From Axinella damicornis (lineage: Eukaryota; Porifera; Demospongiae; Axinellida; Axinellidae), in NCBI GenBank assembly GCA_963931865.1, contig OZ007506.1:10913301-10977300 (forward strand): DNA of 64,000 bases, written 5' to 3'. The notes beneath the pieces were generated by a model. That model was not told where the DNA came from, ran no database searches, and saw only the letters and a list, made by a program, of their open reading frames with translations. This document shows, piece by piece, positions 25,501-31,749 of the stretch. A program made the position numbers and the translations under genes. Position 1 is the stretch's first letter, and each line of letters begins with the position of its first letter.

Positions 25501-28500
25501 GCAACGAATCTCACCTTCTTTCGAGTTATTCCATACGACCTTAAGAGACGACAAATGGTAGGCGGTGATACATTGGTTCCATAAACCTCGTACACCTTCT
25601 GACATACCTCTCCTAAATACAAGGATGGATTGTCAACAACTAACCCAATCACAAAAAGCTCACTGCGTTCATCCAATCGCCTCAAATCTGGCCGCCGCTT
25701 CTGTGGACCAACATGGTCCACACTGCCCATTCGTTGAAACAGTGCATTAGTGCGGTAGGCTGTACTAGTCGATACATTCAGATTTCTAGCGATTTTCTCC
25801 AATGGCAAGTGCATCCCTATCCGCTGGTACACAATTCGCCACCTGAGGTCATTGGCGTAAGCCTTTCTTCGTCCAGGCTCAGCAGACGACATCGTAGACA
25901 ATATTGCTTGACAACTTTCCTGGGTACATTTCAAAATGATGTGCCGACATAATATTAAACGTGCGTACGCATGCGTTTACGCGATACGCAGAATTTTTTC
26001 CAACGCAACTGCAATCCATTGTACGTACGTACCTACGTACGTACCTACGTACCACGTACGTACGTACCTACGCATCCAGCACTGTGTCTCGGCACTTCGG
26101 TGCCGAGACAAAAATAGTGAGCCATATATCGATTCCAGCCTCCTGACCAAGGATCCCTCTTTTGATGAGAGAGCCAGGGACTGAGGCTATAGCCATGCCC
26201 ATTATGTTCAAGGTGGTGCACGTTGTGTAGTGTACGTGTATGTGATGCGTGTATGTGATGCGTGTATGTGTGTGTGTGGTGTGAGAGTATGTGTTCATAG
26301 CCCCCACCTCCATATCTGTGTACCAGGTCGCCAGCAATGTCAAGGGTCTCCAGCATCACATACTGGTTCAAGTCCTGGTGAAGAGCAGTTCCATCATAAG
26401 CAAAGCTGGTCTCCCCAGTCCCCACACTCGCTGCTCTCCTCACATTCGATATATCACTGGTCACCTCATACTCACTGGTCTCACCACACTCTAGCTCACT
26501 GGCCACCTCACACTCACTGGTCTCACCACACTTGCTGGTCACCCCACACTCGCTGGTTATCTCACACTCACTGGTCACCCCACACTCATTGGTCTCACCA
26601 CACTCACTGGTCTCACCACACTCGCTGGGCACCCCACACTCGCTGGGCACCCCACACTCACTGGCCACCCCCCAAACTCACTGGTCACCCCACACTCGCT
26701 GGTCACCCCACACTCGCTGGTCTCACCACAATCGCTGGCCACCCCACACTCGCTGGTCATCCCACACTCACTGGTCACCCCACACTCACTGGTCACCTCA
26801 CACTCACTGGTCTCACCACACTCACTGGTCACCTCACACTCACTGGTCTCACCACACTCACTGGTCACCTCACACTCACTGGTCACCTCACACTCACTGG
26901 TCTCACCACACTCACTGGTCACCCCACACTCACTGGCCACCCCCCCACACTCACTGGTCACCCCCCCACACTCACTGGTCACCCCACACTCACTGGTCTC
27001 ACCACACTCACTGGTCACCCCACACTCACTGGTCACCCCACACTCACTGGTCACCCCACACTCACTGGCCACCCCCCACACTCACTGGTCACCCCACACT
27101 CGCTGGTCACCCCACACTCACTGGTCTCACCACACTCGCTGGCCACCCCACACTCGCTGGTCACCCCACACTCACTGGTCACCCCACACTCACTGGTCAC
27201 CTCACACTCATTGGTCTCACCACACTCACTGGTCACTCCACACTCACTGGTCACCCCCACACTCACTGGTCTCACCACACACACTCACTGGTCACCTCAC
27301 ACTCACTGGTCTCACCACACTCACTGGTCAGTGGTCACCTCACACTCACTGGTCTCACCACACTCACTGGTCACCCCACACTCACTGGTCTCACCACACT
27401 CGCTGGTCACCCCACACTCACTGGTCTCACCACACTCGTTGGCCACCCCACACTCACTGGTCTCACCACACTCGCTGGTCACCCCGGGTCTCACCACACA
27501 CACTTGCTGGTCTCCCTACACTCACTGGTCCCCCCACACTCACTGGTCTCCCCACACTCACTGGTCTCCCCACAGTCACTAGTCTCACGGTCTCCCCTCA
27601 CTCAGTGGTCTCCCTACACCAACTGTTCTCCTCACCCCCATACTCACTGGCACACCCACTGGTCTCCCCATAGCGTGGGAGGCCTGGGAACGAGGCTAGT
27701 CTCCCCACACCCATTAGTCTCACAGTGTCCCCACACTTACTGGTTCCCCACACTCACTGGTTTTCCCACACTCACTGGTCGTGCGATGGCATCCACCAGC
27801 TTTCCGGTAATGTTCCTACTGGCGTTAGTGGCAACTGCCTGGGTGGTACAAGGCAGCTCTGCAATCACAGTCTTCAGACCCACACTAGAGTGAATAAATC
27901 AGGGTGAGCTTGAATGAGCCCCACACAGATGTGTAGTACGTGAGCTGTGTTTTATGTCCGTCTGTATGCAAATAACTGAAAGGTTCTGGCGTCAAGGCAT
28001 TACTTTACAAGTGGTCAACAATGAAGTCACTCAACGAACAGGGGACGCAACTAAATCATGATGGCCAAAAAAGGACGGAGACTATGCACTCATGAGCCTA
28101 CATGTACCTCTTCAATGGCTGCAGCGATGGGTGCTACTCCATAGCAAAAAGGGTATGGCAAGAGTGGTCCTTGTGGTGAAGAACCTTGTAGACCTACCTC
28201 TTCATTTCAATGGCTAAAGTGATGGAGCTACTGAATGGCAAGAAAAGACAATGAGAGTGCTTCCATTTGTCCGTGCCATCTGTACATGTCCTGCAGAACA
28301 CATGGGTGTGCTGGAACAGTGTGCAGCATGCATACAGCTGTAGGCTGTGTCACTTGTGTGTGGCGCACCTGCTAGGCAGGACACAGTTCTTATCTTGCAA
28401 TTCTGTATTTTGAGGTTGAGTTACAATCTAATATGATAGCCTACGTATATGAGCTGCATATGCATTCATTCAGGGTCACCCTACAATGTTTTGCATTCAT

Positions 28501-31500
28501 ACTGTCTAATCAGAGATAACACCTGGTACTAATGGCAAACCTTTCTGCTGCACATAACCATGGATACCATTGATAGCCAACAGAAAGACAATCAAAGACT
28601 CAATCCTGACAGTGCCCACCTAGAGATATCCCTGAGTCGCTCTGAGTCAGAAAACATGTTATTGCAAAGTGTGTTGACCACCACTTCTATCTGGCTGTCT
28701 TTAATCTTCTTCACAAGAGGACCCAAGCTAGTGACAGAGGGAGGGAGGGAGGGAGGGAGGGAGGGAGGGAGGGAGGGAGGGAGGGAGGGGGGGGGGGAGG
28801 GGAGGGGGAGGGGGAGGAACAAGGAGGAGGGAATAGAGGACAGAGGAGAAAGAAGAGGAGGGTCAGGAAGATAGGAGGAAGAGGAGGGGAAGGAAGAAAG
28901 GAAGAAGGAGGAGGAGGAGAGGGAGGATGAGAGGAGGGAGAAGAGGAGGGAAGATGAAGAGCAGGGAGGAAAACAGAACACACCATGGAATATAAAGTAG
29001 TATTATACTACTTTCCCCTCCCTTCCCACTCACCACTTCACAGCAAGGTTTTGCACCTCCCCATTCTTATCCTCTACCAGCCGCAGCACACTCTGCACCA
29101 CCTTCCTCTCCGAGTCATCATCCAGCTTGATGGAGTCCTTCTGGAGCTCTGTCATCAGATCGTTGGTCGCCATGAAGCGAAAATCCTTGTCCACTGATCC
29201 CATCTGAACAAATGATACACTGTGTTACATCTGGCATTGAGTCTCTGGAAAGCTGGGGTTTACAAGTCTAACATGACAGGCCAAAGAATGCTCAATACTG
29301 ACTAAGCGTTTCTCCCTCCTCTCCTCCTCCCTCCCTTCCCTTTCCTCCTCGCAGCTGCAGCGAACGCAATCGGGGAGCAGCAGCTGAAGCAGATGCAATC
29401 AGAGAACAGCAGCTGAAGCGGATGCAATCGGGGAGCAGCAGCTGAAGCGGACGTGATCAGGGAGCTACAGCTGAAGCAGACACAATCAGGGAGCAGTAGC
29501 TAAAGCGGACGCAATCGGGGAGCAAGGCGAATGAGGAAGTAGCTGATCCATGAGCAAGCGAAGCTACTTGTATCAATAACCTATGCGATCACTGAAGTTG
29601 CATGCAATACATGTAGCATTTTTGAGACTGCAGTTGAGCAGTTACCTTACTGATGCTGAACCCCTCCACAGTTCAAGGTTGGTTTGTTCAGCATATGTTC
29701 ACCATGAGTGATAACTTATCAACGAAAAGTACCATTTGAATACATTGACAACATAAAATAGTGCTCATAATCCCGAGGACTTCGTATTGCCTAACGGCCT
29801 TGTTGTCAATTTATGTGTTTCAAACCATCCCCGTTGATTTTAGAGCCATAGTCTGGGACTCTAGATGCACCTGCCTTTACTCATCAATAATGTTTACACT
29901 GAAGGCCATGGTATGGATCCTCATCCTTCTAAATTGCCTGTGGATGACATCACCTTTTGAGCCCACGATAGGATGCATGACTTTTGGACAACATGGTACC
30001 ATACTGTAGCTGACTAATTTGTGACGTGTGGCTGTCTCTGTCAAGAATGCGCTCAGAGACTATTTGATGGTCAGTAGTTCATTTCAAACAATGCATTATT
30101 GGTCCCTGCAGAGGGACTACACAGTCCTGCATTGATGACTATCAATAAAGTATCCTACTAACACTTGTCTTTACCATCACCGAACTTTACCATCACCGAA
30201 TTCTTCTAACATGACCATTACCGTAGTTGCACGTTATTAGGCACATGCGCCTACAACTCCACAGGAAGGAAAAATCCGCCTATAAGCAAGATGCACCTAA
30301 TAACGAATGACATTCCTCAAATAGGAAGTGTGCTTTAATTCGAATTATAGCTTTTTTCACACCGTAGGATTGAAAATGGCAGTTTCTGGACGAAGACTGC
30401 AGCGTGAATATGCGCCTGTCACGTAGTATTTGGACCCCCGTAGTAGTTGGACCCCCGGTCCAACTTTTACCGAAGTATTTGGACCCCCTTTGAAGTTTTT
30501 GGACCCCTCACACTTTGAATCTTGGGAAGCGCTGGTTGGTCCACTTTGTCGTCTTTTGGGACGACTGTCCGAGCCAGTCAGTCTAAGGTGAGAATAAAAA
30601 TGAGTTGTGGTCTGTTTGCAGTAGCCTTTGCTACTTGCCTTGGGAAAACGACCAGAAGACTACCATTTCGACCAAAGCAGGATGAAAAAACATCTCTGGC
30701 AGTGCTTTGAGGAAAGGAAGATGGAAATGTTCCCATTCATTTGTCAGAGGAGATCAAAGAAAACGATGGTCAGATCAACCCAGGAAGTCCCAGTTTATTG
30801 CACGTGTAGGATGCCAGAGAATGCATGGTGGAGCGTTCTACCTGTAAACAATGGTACCATGTTACATGCGTAAATGTCCCTTCAACTTTTTTATCTACTG
30901 ATCATAAGTTTTATTACATTGTAGTTTTCATGCTAAGATAATAAACTTTCAAAATCACTGCTTGTCCACTTATTTCAGTACTTCAGTACTACTCTGAAGT
31001 ACATGGACCGGGGGGTCCAAATACTTCGAAATATCTGAAGTACACGGACCGGGGGTCCAAATACTTCGAAGTATTTGGACCCCTTGGGGGTCCACTTTTT
31101 TCAGAGGGAGTCCAAATACTTCAGTACTACTCTGAAGTACACGGACCGGGGGGTCCAAATACTTCGAAGTATCTGAAGTATATGGACCGGGGGTGGGGGT
31201 CCAAATACTTCGAAGTATTTGGACCGGGGGGAACCATTTTGGGGGGGTCCATTTTTTTCGTGACACGCCTATAAGTGAGCTGCGCCTAATAACGCGCGAC
31301 TACGGTATGTATTGAAAAGGAGTAGGAGTAAGTAGTCTTGTGTGGCCAGACCCCATTCCACATGGAGGGAAAGGATCTGGGACATGGCCAGGGAGCGGCT
31401 TGTCACTCAGGAATTTAATTACAGCAACCACTAAAATGAAACTTGTGACCTTGCTGCACTTGCGATTTTGATATCTACTAGTCTTCCAGCTCTTGGGCCC

Positions 31501-31749
31501 CATGCAGTTCACTTTTCACGTTCCACTCAGACTCGAATGTTGAATATTCTCATTAATCAGATCAGTGACTGAATACTGCACCCACACTCCACGGCGCAGG
31601 GCAAGAAACTGCATGCCCCAGACCTCTTCCCTCCATGCGGAATGGAGTCCGGCTATGCGAGACTACAGCAAGAGGTGGACCAACGGAACACTTGATTTCC
31701 AGTGTACCTTGTCCAACAAGGACGAAATATGATAGGGTGAGGTTGTCAT
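1383..31749 (-). CDS. CAND1: CAND1, cullin-associated NEDD8-dissociated protein 1 (5' half, 15 exons)
   Basis: CAND1 (TIP120) is a HEAT-repeat protein that wraps cullin-RBX1 and exchanges substrate receptors of cullin-RING ubiquitin ligases in cytosol and nucleus. Fifteen minus-strand exons, each bounded by GT-AG, join in one continuous frame: 31749-31708, 29203-29034, 28727-28620, 27884-27776, 26374-26308, 19518-19417, 16806-16668, 16204-16039, 14987-14881, 14538-14384, 12971-12845, 7001-6816, 3672-3561, 3279-3186, 1500-1383. That is 1802 nt, 600 complete codons; the family is about 1230 residues, so the C-terminal half lies past the left edge. Landmarks include YHISSLLDK at the start, [16 protein letters not shown], an acidic tract after [23 protein letters not shown] and [13 protein letters not shown]. 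No stop or frameshift interrupts the coding frame. The introns carry nearly all the transposons of the left half of the window. Confidence 0.96.
2216..2640. repeat. Dispersed repeat, family C (copy)
   Basis: Sequence around CTTCTTGGCCAGGAAAACAC and the Lys/Ser-rich stretch next to it recurs, inverted or diverged, at 6586-6790, 15590-15660 and 53697-54035. Open frames in the copies look alike only because the DNA repeats; they lack start context and conserved domains. Confidence 0.6.
2640..2990. mobile_element. MITE, family I (copy 1)
   Basis: It is bounded by GGGGCGTAGCTAGGATTTGG and the inverted CTAGCTACGCCCTAG. A second, inverted copy with matching internal sequence lies at 48672-49018. 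It has no coding capacity. Confidence 0.65.
3186..3279 (-). CDS. CAND1: CAND1 exon 14
   Basis: Residues 531-562 ([20 protein letters not shown], then VKTIRST). Two donors are possible. GTGGGT after ACGG keeps the frame into exon 15; the stronger-looking GTAAGA four bases on does not. Confidence 0.92.
3285..3530. repeat. GA-rich purine tract in CAND1 intron 13
   Basis: Irregular AGGAGG/GGGGAGG simple sequence on the plus strand, forming the polypyrimidine tract of intron 13 on the CAND1 sense strand. Open frames here on both strands are low complexity. Confidence 0.8.
3561..3672 (-). CDS. CAND1: CAND1 exon 13
   Basis: Residues 493-530 ([13 protein letters not shown], then [16 protein letters not shown]), matching the family's KIDALSCL and HSPQVFHPHV segments. 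The acceptor is CTCCAG and the donor GTGAGC. Confidence 0.94.
4270..4531 (+). pseudogene. RecQ-like helicase fragment, frameshifted
   Basis: The first frame reads [20 protein letters not shown] followed by KDV. After an apparent 5-bp duplication (GTCTTGTCTTC near 4382-4392) the next frame continues with [13 protein letters not shown], a Walker A (GSGKS), and [13 protein letters not shown], ending before a donor-like GTAACA. This is the ATPase N terminus of the RecQ-type helicases that occur in many copies in early animals. It lies antisense inside CAND1 intron 12 and lacks the rest of the helicase, so it is a dead insert. Confidence 0.7.
5312..5820. repeat. Dispersed repeat, family E (copy 1)
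   Basis: It starts CCCTTTAAGTCCTAACGTTG. The same ~500-bp sequence, including GATGTCACATCCGGCAATGT and GGGTGCACCCG, recurs at 11293-11805 and, diverged, at 35185-35590. The short open frames are copies of the repeat, not genes. Confidence 0.75.
5938..6149. mobile_element. MITE with ~90-bp inverted arms
   Basis: The left arm (AATGTAACAGGATGTAGG... to about 6037) is answered by the right arm (about 6062-6149) ending in CCTACATCCTGTTACATT. Both arms contain GGTAGGGATGATC and TACAATCCCCCCTA. A related fragment occurs near 15720-15880. Confidence 0.75.
6171..6565. mobile_element. Family A element with ~150-bp terminal inverted repeats
   Basis: The ends are CGAGGGGCAACC and GGTTGCCCCTCG. Long inverted arms (about 6171-6325 and 6419-6565) share GCGCAAGCTAAGTATCG and CAAAGGGAAGACA-like segments. 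It has no coding capacity. This is the best-preserved copy of the family in the window. Confidence 0.75.
6586..6790. repeat. Dispersed repeat, family C (inverted copy)
   Basis: It shares GGCTTATAAGTGTGAGATTT, ATATTGCGTGTACGTCGTAT and the GAGTTTACTGACTCTAT end with the copy at 53697-54035, in inverse orientation. Confidence 0.6.
6816..7001 (-). CDS. CAND1: CAND1 exon 12
   Basis: Residues 431-493 ([20 protein letters not shown], then [20 protein letters not shown]). The acceptor follows a pyrimidine tract and the donor is GTGAGT. A decayed hAT transposon lies upstream in the 5.8-kb intron 11. Confidence 0.95.
8447..10260 (+). pseudogene. hAT-type transposase (TTF zinc finger / DUF4371 class), decayed
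   Basis: DNA-transposon transposase of the ZMYM/ZNF862-like hAT group. The N terminus near 8447 reads [19 protein letters not shown]. The TTF-type zinc-finger block follows as [12 protein letters not shown] and, in another frame, [20 protein letters not shown]. The largest open part (9049-10119) carries [32 protein letters not shown] and PTRWTAR, typical of the RNase-H-like core. Defects are a stop at 8699, frameshifts in the finger and near 9049, a probable shift near 10115, and no C-terminal HAT dimerisation segment. It runs antisense to CAND1. Start and end are approximate and no terminal repeats were found. Confidence 0.85.
10326..10378. repeat. Short tandem repeat, 19-bp unit
   Basis: Almost three copies of AAAAAGGGGGATTGCGTCGG in a row. 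No function is apparent. Confidence 0.75.
10740..11290. repeat. Dispersed repeat, family F (copy 1)
   Basis: It contains AACAAGTGAGTCTTTAAAAG, GACTTGATG, GGCACGACTTGG and GTCAGAGCCAG. It recurs at 21240-21690 and, inverted, at 45180-45770. It is non-coding. Confidence 0.7.
11293..11805. repeat. Dispersed repeat, family E (copy 2)
   Basis: About 500 bp near-identical to 5312-5820, including CTTGTAGGCCCTCCATTTCC-like and TGAAAATGACCTAGAGAAA segments. The preserved similarity suggests recent mobility or gene conversion. Confidence 0.75.
12845..12971 (-). CDS. CAND1: CAND1 exon 11
   Basis: Residues 389-431 ([20 protein letters not shown]). A glutamine- and alanine-rich linker (QQQQAAAE) follows that is not conserved. 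The donor chosen is GTCTGC, which restores S-P-L-T with exon 12. Confidence 0.92.
12972..14383. other. CAND1 intron 10
   Basis: It holds short CATCAGCA-type degenerate repeats (13250-13420), CAGCATTTGTACCACCA repeats (13720-13810), a G20-class homopolymer (13971-13990) and arms of the TAGCCTCGT MITE family (13855-13935 and 14205-14272). No gene is supported. Confidence 0.6.
13971..13990. repeat. Poly-G run
   Basis: About 20 consecutive G bases after an ACACAC stretch. Other long G or C runs occur at 15010-15038, 20156-20172, 57087-57107 and 61481-61503; lengths of such runs are sequencing-prone. Confidence 0.9.
14384..14538 (-). CDS. CAND1: CAND1 exon 10 (acidic loop, part 2)
   Basis: Residues 337-389 ([20 protein letters not shown], then [20 protein letters not shown]). 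The acidic loop ends and the next HEAT repeat begins here. The donor is GTCAGC. Confidence 0.95.
14553..14618. repeat. GGGGA/GAGA microsatellite in CAND1 intron 9
   Basis: Low-complexity purine tract directly 5' of exon 10 in the gene's direction, where it serves as a polypyrimidine tract. Confidence 0.8.
14715..14878. repeat. (CCCT)n microsatellite in CAND1 intron 9
   Basis: Interrupted CTCC/CCCT repeat ending two bases from the exon-9 donor. The long open frames here are simple-sequence artefacts. Confidence 0.9.
14881..14987 (-). CDS. CAND1: CAND1 exon 9 (acidic loop, part 1)
   Basis: Residues 302-337 ([18 protein letters not shown] followed by a Glu/Asp run). This is the start of the acidic insertion that is characteristic of CAND1. 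The donor is GTAAGA, immediately before a CCCT microsatellite. Confidence 0.93.
14988..16038. other. CAND1 intron 8
   Basis: It contains a 29-base poly-G (15010-15038), a family-C repeat (15082-15660) and a fragment of the inverted-repeat MITE seen at 5938-6149 (15720-15880). No gene is supported. Confidence 0.6.
16039..16204 (-). CDS. CAND1: CAND1 exon 8
   Basis: Residues 246-301 ([31 protein letters not shown]). This is one of the most conserved stretches of CAND1. It lies between acceptor CTGCAG and donor GTAGGA. Confidence 0.95.
16330..16612. mobile_element. MITE, TAGCCTCGT family, 9-bp target duplication
   Basis: Inverted ends (TAGCCTCGTTCCCAGGCC... and ...GGCCTGGGTGTGAGGCTA) of about 80 bp enclose a short core. 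The element is flanked by the perfect 9-bp direct repeat AGACAAAAC (16321-16329 and 16613-16621). It lies in CAND1 intron 7 and has no coding capacity. Confidence 0.85.
16668..16806 (-). CDS. CAND1: CAND1 exon 7
   Basis: Residues 200-246 ([19 protein letters not shown], then [13 protein letters not shown]). The acceptor is CTACCAG and the donor GTGAGA. The frame joins exon 6 as TGC and exon 8 as AGT. Confidence 0.92.
16927..17690. repeat. Family G: interspersed element carrying a ~29-bp CAGCTGCTGCTCC minisatellite
   Basis: The repeated unit reads roughly GATTGCRTCCRCTTCAGCTG followed by CTGCTCCCC. It is flanked by CGCTCAGCTACTTCC and by CTAGTCCCG plus ACACAGACACAC. The same unit and flanks appear at 29345-29575, 59600-60055 and 60060-60610. 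Open frames within it are repeat-coded. Confidence 0.75.
18071..18554. mobile_element. Non-autonomous DNA element, family A (copy 2)
   Basis: It starts AAGGGGCAACCACACTCCTG and ends CCCCTACCAGGAGTGTAA. The interior matches copy 1 (1-638), including TGAGTTT and GGTCAGAATCTTTGTGGGCC. Confidence 0.7.
19417..19518 (-). CDS. CAND1: CAND1 exon 6
   Basis: Residues 166-200 ([20 protein letters not shown], then VRKRAYVAL), aligned without gaps to the family. The donor is GTGAGT. A 955-bp TIR element begins about 50 bp 5' of this exon in the gene's direction. Confidence 0.93.
19568..20522. mobile_element. TAGCCTCGT-family element with ~130-bp TIRs
   Basis: The left arm 19568-19697 and inverted right arm 20393-20522 share TAGCCTCGTT-CAGGCTCCTC, CTTTTTGTC, GAGAGCCTGGA AGATCTCA and GTGTGGTT. 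The core carries a poly-G/poly-C rich, partly duplicated segment (20150-20300) and no transposase. This is the long form of a family otherwise seen as 48-283-bp MITEs. Confidence 0.75.
20953..21108. mobile_element. Foldback MITE, 156 bp
   Basis: Arms CCCTTATCCAAGA... and ...TCTTGGATAAGGG are inverted over about 70 bp, including GACAGCGCGCAGTAAGTG and GGCACAACAT, leaving almost no loop. It lies antisense in CAND1 intron 5. Confidence 0.8.
21240..21690. repeat. Dispersed repeat, family F (copy 2)
   Basis: Near-identical in order and content to 10760-11280 (AACAAGTGAGTCTTTAAAAG start), with small deletions. Confidence 0.7.
21786..22151 (-). pseudogene. Retroelement polyprotein C-terminal fragment
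   Basis: The open frame contains [17 protein letters not shown] followed by [10 protein letters not shown]. This matches the zinc-binding CxxC-EDE-HF-xxC segment at the C terminus of many non-LTR retrotransposon reverse transcriptases. Upstream RT domains are absent, as expected for a 5'-truncated insertion. It is on the CAND1 sense strand. Confidence 0.65.
22287..22945 (+). mobile_element. Element bounded by GTGAATAATGTCCCC palindromes, with integrase-like fragment
   Basis: The left end has two GTGAATAATGTCC half-units (22291-22327). The right end has four palindromic units of about 28 bp built on GGACATTATTCAC (22761-22940). Between them, 22314-22544 reads [20 protein letters not shown] followed by [20 protein letters not shown]. 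That resembles the segment preceding integrase cores in KRBA2-like/Ginger-type or gypsy proteins. No catalytic core remains. Confidence 0.5.
23139..24285 (+). pseudogene. Degenerate copy of an uncharacterised repeated protein family
   Basis: Pieces in all three plus frames look like one protein. An ATG at 23139 opens [20 protein letters not shown] and ends at a donor-like [26 protein letters not shown] follows at about 23672, then [20 protein letters not shown] and [13 protein letters not shown] (about 23907-24030). [20 protein letters not shown] then [10 protein letters not shown] ends with a stop near 24275. I associate this order (PGHG-KG / EQL-WAHM / P-NLPYF / GGI--E-YD-LQ) with a protein expanded in sponge and cnidarian genomes. 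It is frameshifted at least twice. Its function is unknown to me. Confidence 0.5.
24827..25433 (+). other. Inverted segment inside the Tc1-type transposase
   Basis: Reading direction of the transposase switches from minus to plus and back. The segment is bounded by CTCCGA (24827-24832) and its complement TCGGAG (25428-25433). Flipping it restores the expected order of transposase blocks, apart from a frameshift and the MITE. Confidence 0.75.
24898..25331. mobile_element. MULE-like MITE, ~100-bp TIRs, 9-bp target duplication
   Basis: The ends are CAGTCTAGTCGCCAGCCCC and its inverted partner finishing GGCTAGACTG. Arms of about 100 bp share CTCCGCCTGGCC, TCAAGCGGG and GAAGCCGCGCGC. Flanking direct repeats GGATATGCC (24889-24897 and 25332-25340) are identical. 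Long TIRs plus 9-bp duplication suggest Mutator-like mobilisation; that class call is inference. Confidence 0.8.
26308..26374 (-). CDS. CAND1: CAND1 exon 5
   Basis: Residues 144-166 ([20 protein letters not shown]), matching the LEALDIMADML helix of the family. The acceptor is CACCAG and the donor GTGGGG. At 67 nt it is a short exon, with the minisatellite on its 5' side. Confidence 0.88.
26446..27790. repeat. 18-bp minisatellite filling CAND1 intron 4
   Basis: On the CAND1 strand the unit is GACCAGTGAGTGTGGGGT with variants ending GGTGA or GAGGT, repeated about 70-75 times. The array starts exactly at the exon-4 donor, whose sequence CGACCA/GTGAGTGTGG is itself a unit, and runs to within about 80 bp of exon 5. 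Because 18 is a multiple of three and the unit lacks stops, both strands show open frames of over 400 codons; these are not genes. A fragment of the TAGCCTCGT MITE interrupts it at about 27675-27700. Confidence 0.95.
27776..27884 (-). CDS. CAND1: CAND1 exon 4
   Basis: Residues 107-143, with [11 protein letters not shown] and [13 protein letters not shown]. The exon ends CGACCA followed by GTGAGTGTGG. Those junction bases are exactly the repeat unit of the minisatellite that fills intron 4. The alignment carries one extra residue here relative to the human protein as I recall it. Confidence 0.9.
27885..28619. other. CAND1 intron 3
   Basis: I see no recognisable element in this 735-bp intron apart from a loosely duplicated CTTCAATGGCTxxAGxGATG segment near 28110 and 28205. 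Confidence 0.6.
28620..28727 (-). CDS. CAND1: CAND1 exon 3
   Basis: Residues 71-107, with [10 protein letters not shown] and [20 protein letters not shown] in the second HEAT repeat. The acceptor CTAG lies just beyond a long GGGA/TCCC microsatellite in intron 2; the donor is GTGGGC. Confidence 0.93.
28738..28975. repeat. (GGGA)n microsatellite and purine tract in CAND1 intron 2
   Basis: A run of about twelve GGGA units, a G9-class run and then irregular AGGAGG sequence. On the CAND1 strand it is the pyrimidine tract 5' of exon 3. Confidence 0.9.
29034..29203 (-). CDS. CAND1: CAND1 exon 2
   Basis: Residues 15-71, near-identical to animal CAND1 ([16 protein letters not shown], then DDDSERKVV and [10 protein letters not shown]). 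The acceptor is TGTTCAG and the donor GTGAGT. The Cys codon is split TG/C across the junction. Confidence 0.95.
29345..29575. repeat. Family G minisatellite (inverted copy)
   Basis: About six units of the form AGCAGCTGAAGCGGAYGCAA followed by TCGGGG, the reverse complement of the unit at 16927-17690 and 59600-60440. It is followed by GAAGTAGCTGA and CAAGCGAAGC flank sequence. Confidence 0.8.
30219..31306. mobile_element. DNA element with TACCGTAGT...ACTACGGTA ends
   Basis: The left end TACCGTAGTTGCACGTTATT is answered by the right end AATAACGCGCGACTACGGTA; both sides contain CGCCTATAAG and CCTAATAACG. It is interrupted by the element at 30417-31265. No transposase of its own is visible. Confidence 0.65.
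30417..31265 (+). mobile_element. Nested element with Ulp1-protease-like fragment and TTGGACCCCC repeats
   Basis: The ends TGTCACG and CGTGACA are inverted, flanked by CGCC on both sides. Near 30600-30860 one frame reads [14 protein letters not shown] and the next [20 protein letters not shown], then [11 protein letters not shown]. The [D/S]CGLFA-FA motif with HL-CFE resembles the C terminus of Ulp1-type cysteine proteases carried by some transposons. The 30985-31260 part is a tandem/inverted series of GTCCAAATACTTCGAAGTAT-like units. Confidence 0.55.
31708..31749 (-). CDS. CAND1: CAND1 exon 1 (start)
   Basis: The ATG is at 31749-31747 and the exon encodes residues 1-14, beginning [14 protein letters not shown], the conserved CAND1 N terminus. 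It ends in phase 0 at AAG followed by GTACAC. The longer open frame upstream of this ATG has no family similarity, so this start is preferred. Confidence 0.93.

Larger units (their letters stand above)
24461..25934 (-). pseudogene. Tc1/mariner-type transposase with an inverted middle
   Basis: The minus-strand N terminus (25934 to about 25434) has a helix-turn-helix region ([20 protein letters not shown], then [12 protein letters not shown]) and [19 protein letters not shown]. The minus-strand C terminus (24727-24461) has [10 protein letters not shown] and [19 protein letters not shown], with the second Asp and the Glu of the DDE triad. The central part containing the first catalytic Asp (WIDETG, about 24842-24860) and [12 protein letters not shown] is on the plus strand between 24827 and 25433. 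A MITE splits it between YGYA and LRG. Several frameshifts add to the damage. It is antisense-neutral intron debris of CAND1. Confidence 0.8.
19519..26307. other. CAND1 intron 5
   Basis: At 6.8 kb this is the largest intron in the window. In order it holds a 955-bp TIR element, a foldback, family-F repeat, a LINE fragment, a palindrome-bounded integrase-like fragment, a repeated-family pseudogene, a rearranged Tc1-type transposon and an ACGTACGTACCT simple repeat (26018-26072). Confidence 0.7.
29204..31707. other. CAND1 intron 1
   Basis: It holds an inverted family-G minisatellite (29345-29575) and a 1.1-kb TIR element with a nested insertion (30219-31306). The 29580-30218 and 31310-31707 parts show no gene; a TAGTCTTGTGTGGCCAGACC MITE arm begins at about 31335. 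Confidence 0.6.

Noticed and set aside
26446..27790. CRISPR-like array of regularly spaced repeats
   Set aside because: Units are head-to-tail without unique spacers, in a eukaryotic intron; the 19-bp array at 58354-58468 was rejected for the same reason.
26230..27893. Open frames of about 450 codons ([10 protein letters not shown] / [10 protein letters not shown] repeats) on the plus strand, with matching ones on the minus strand
   Set aside because: They arise because the 18-bp minisatellite has no stop in most frames. They overlap CAND1 exons 4 and 5 and have no non-repeat coding sequence.
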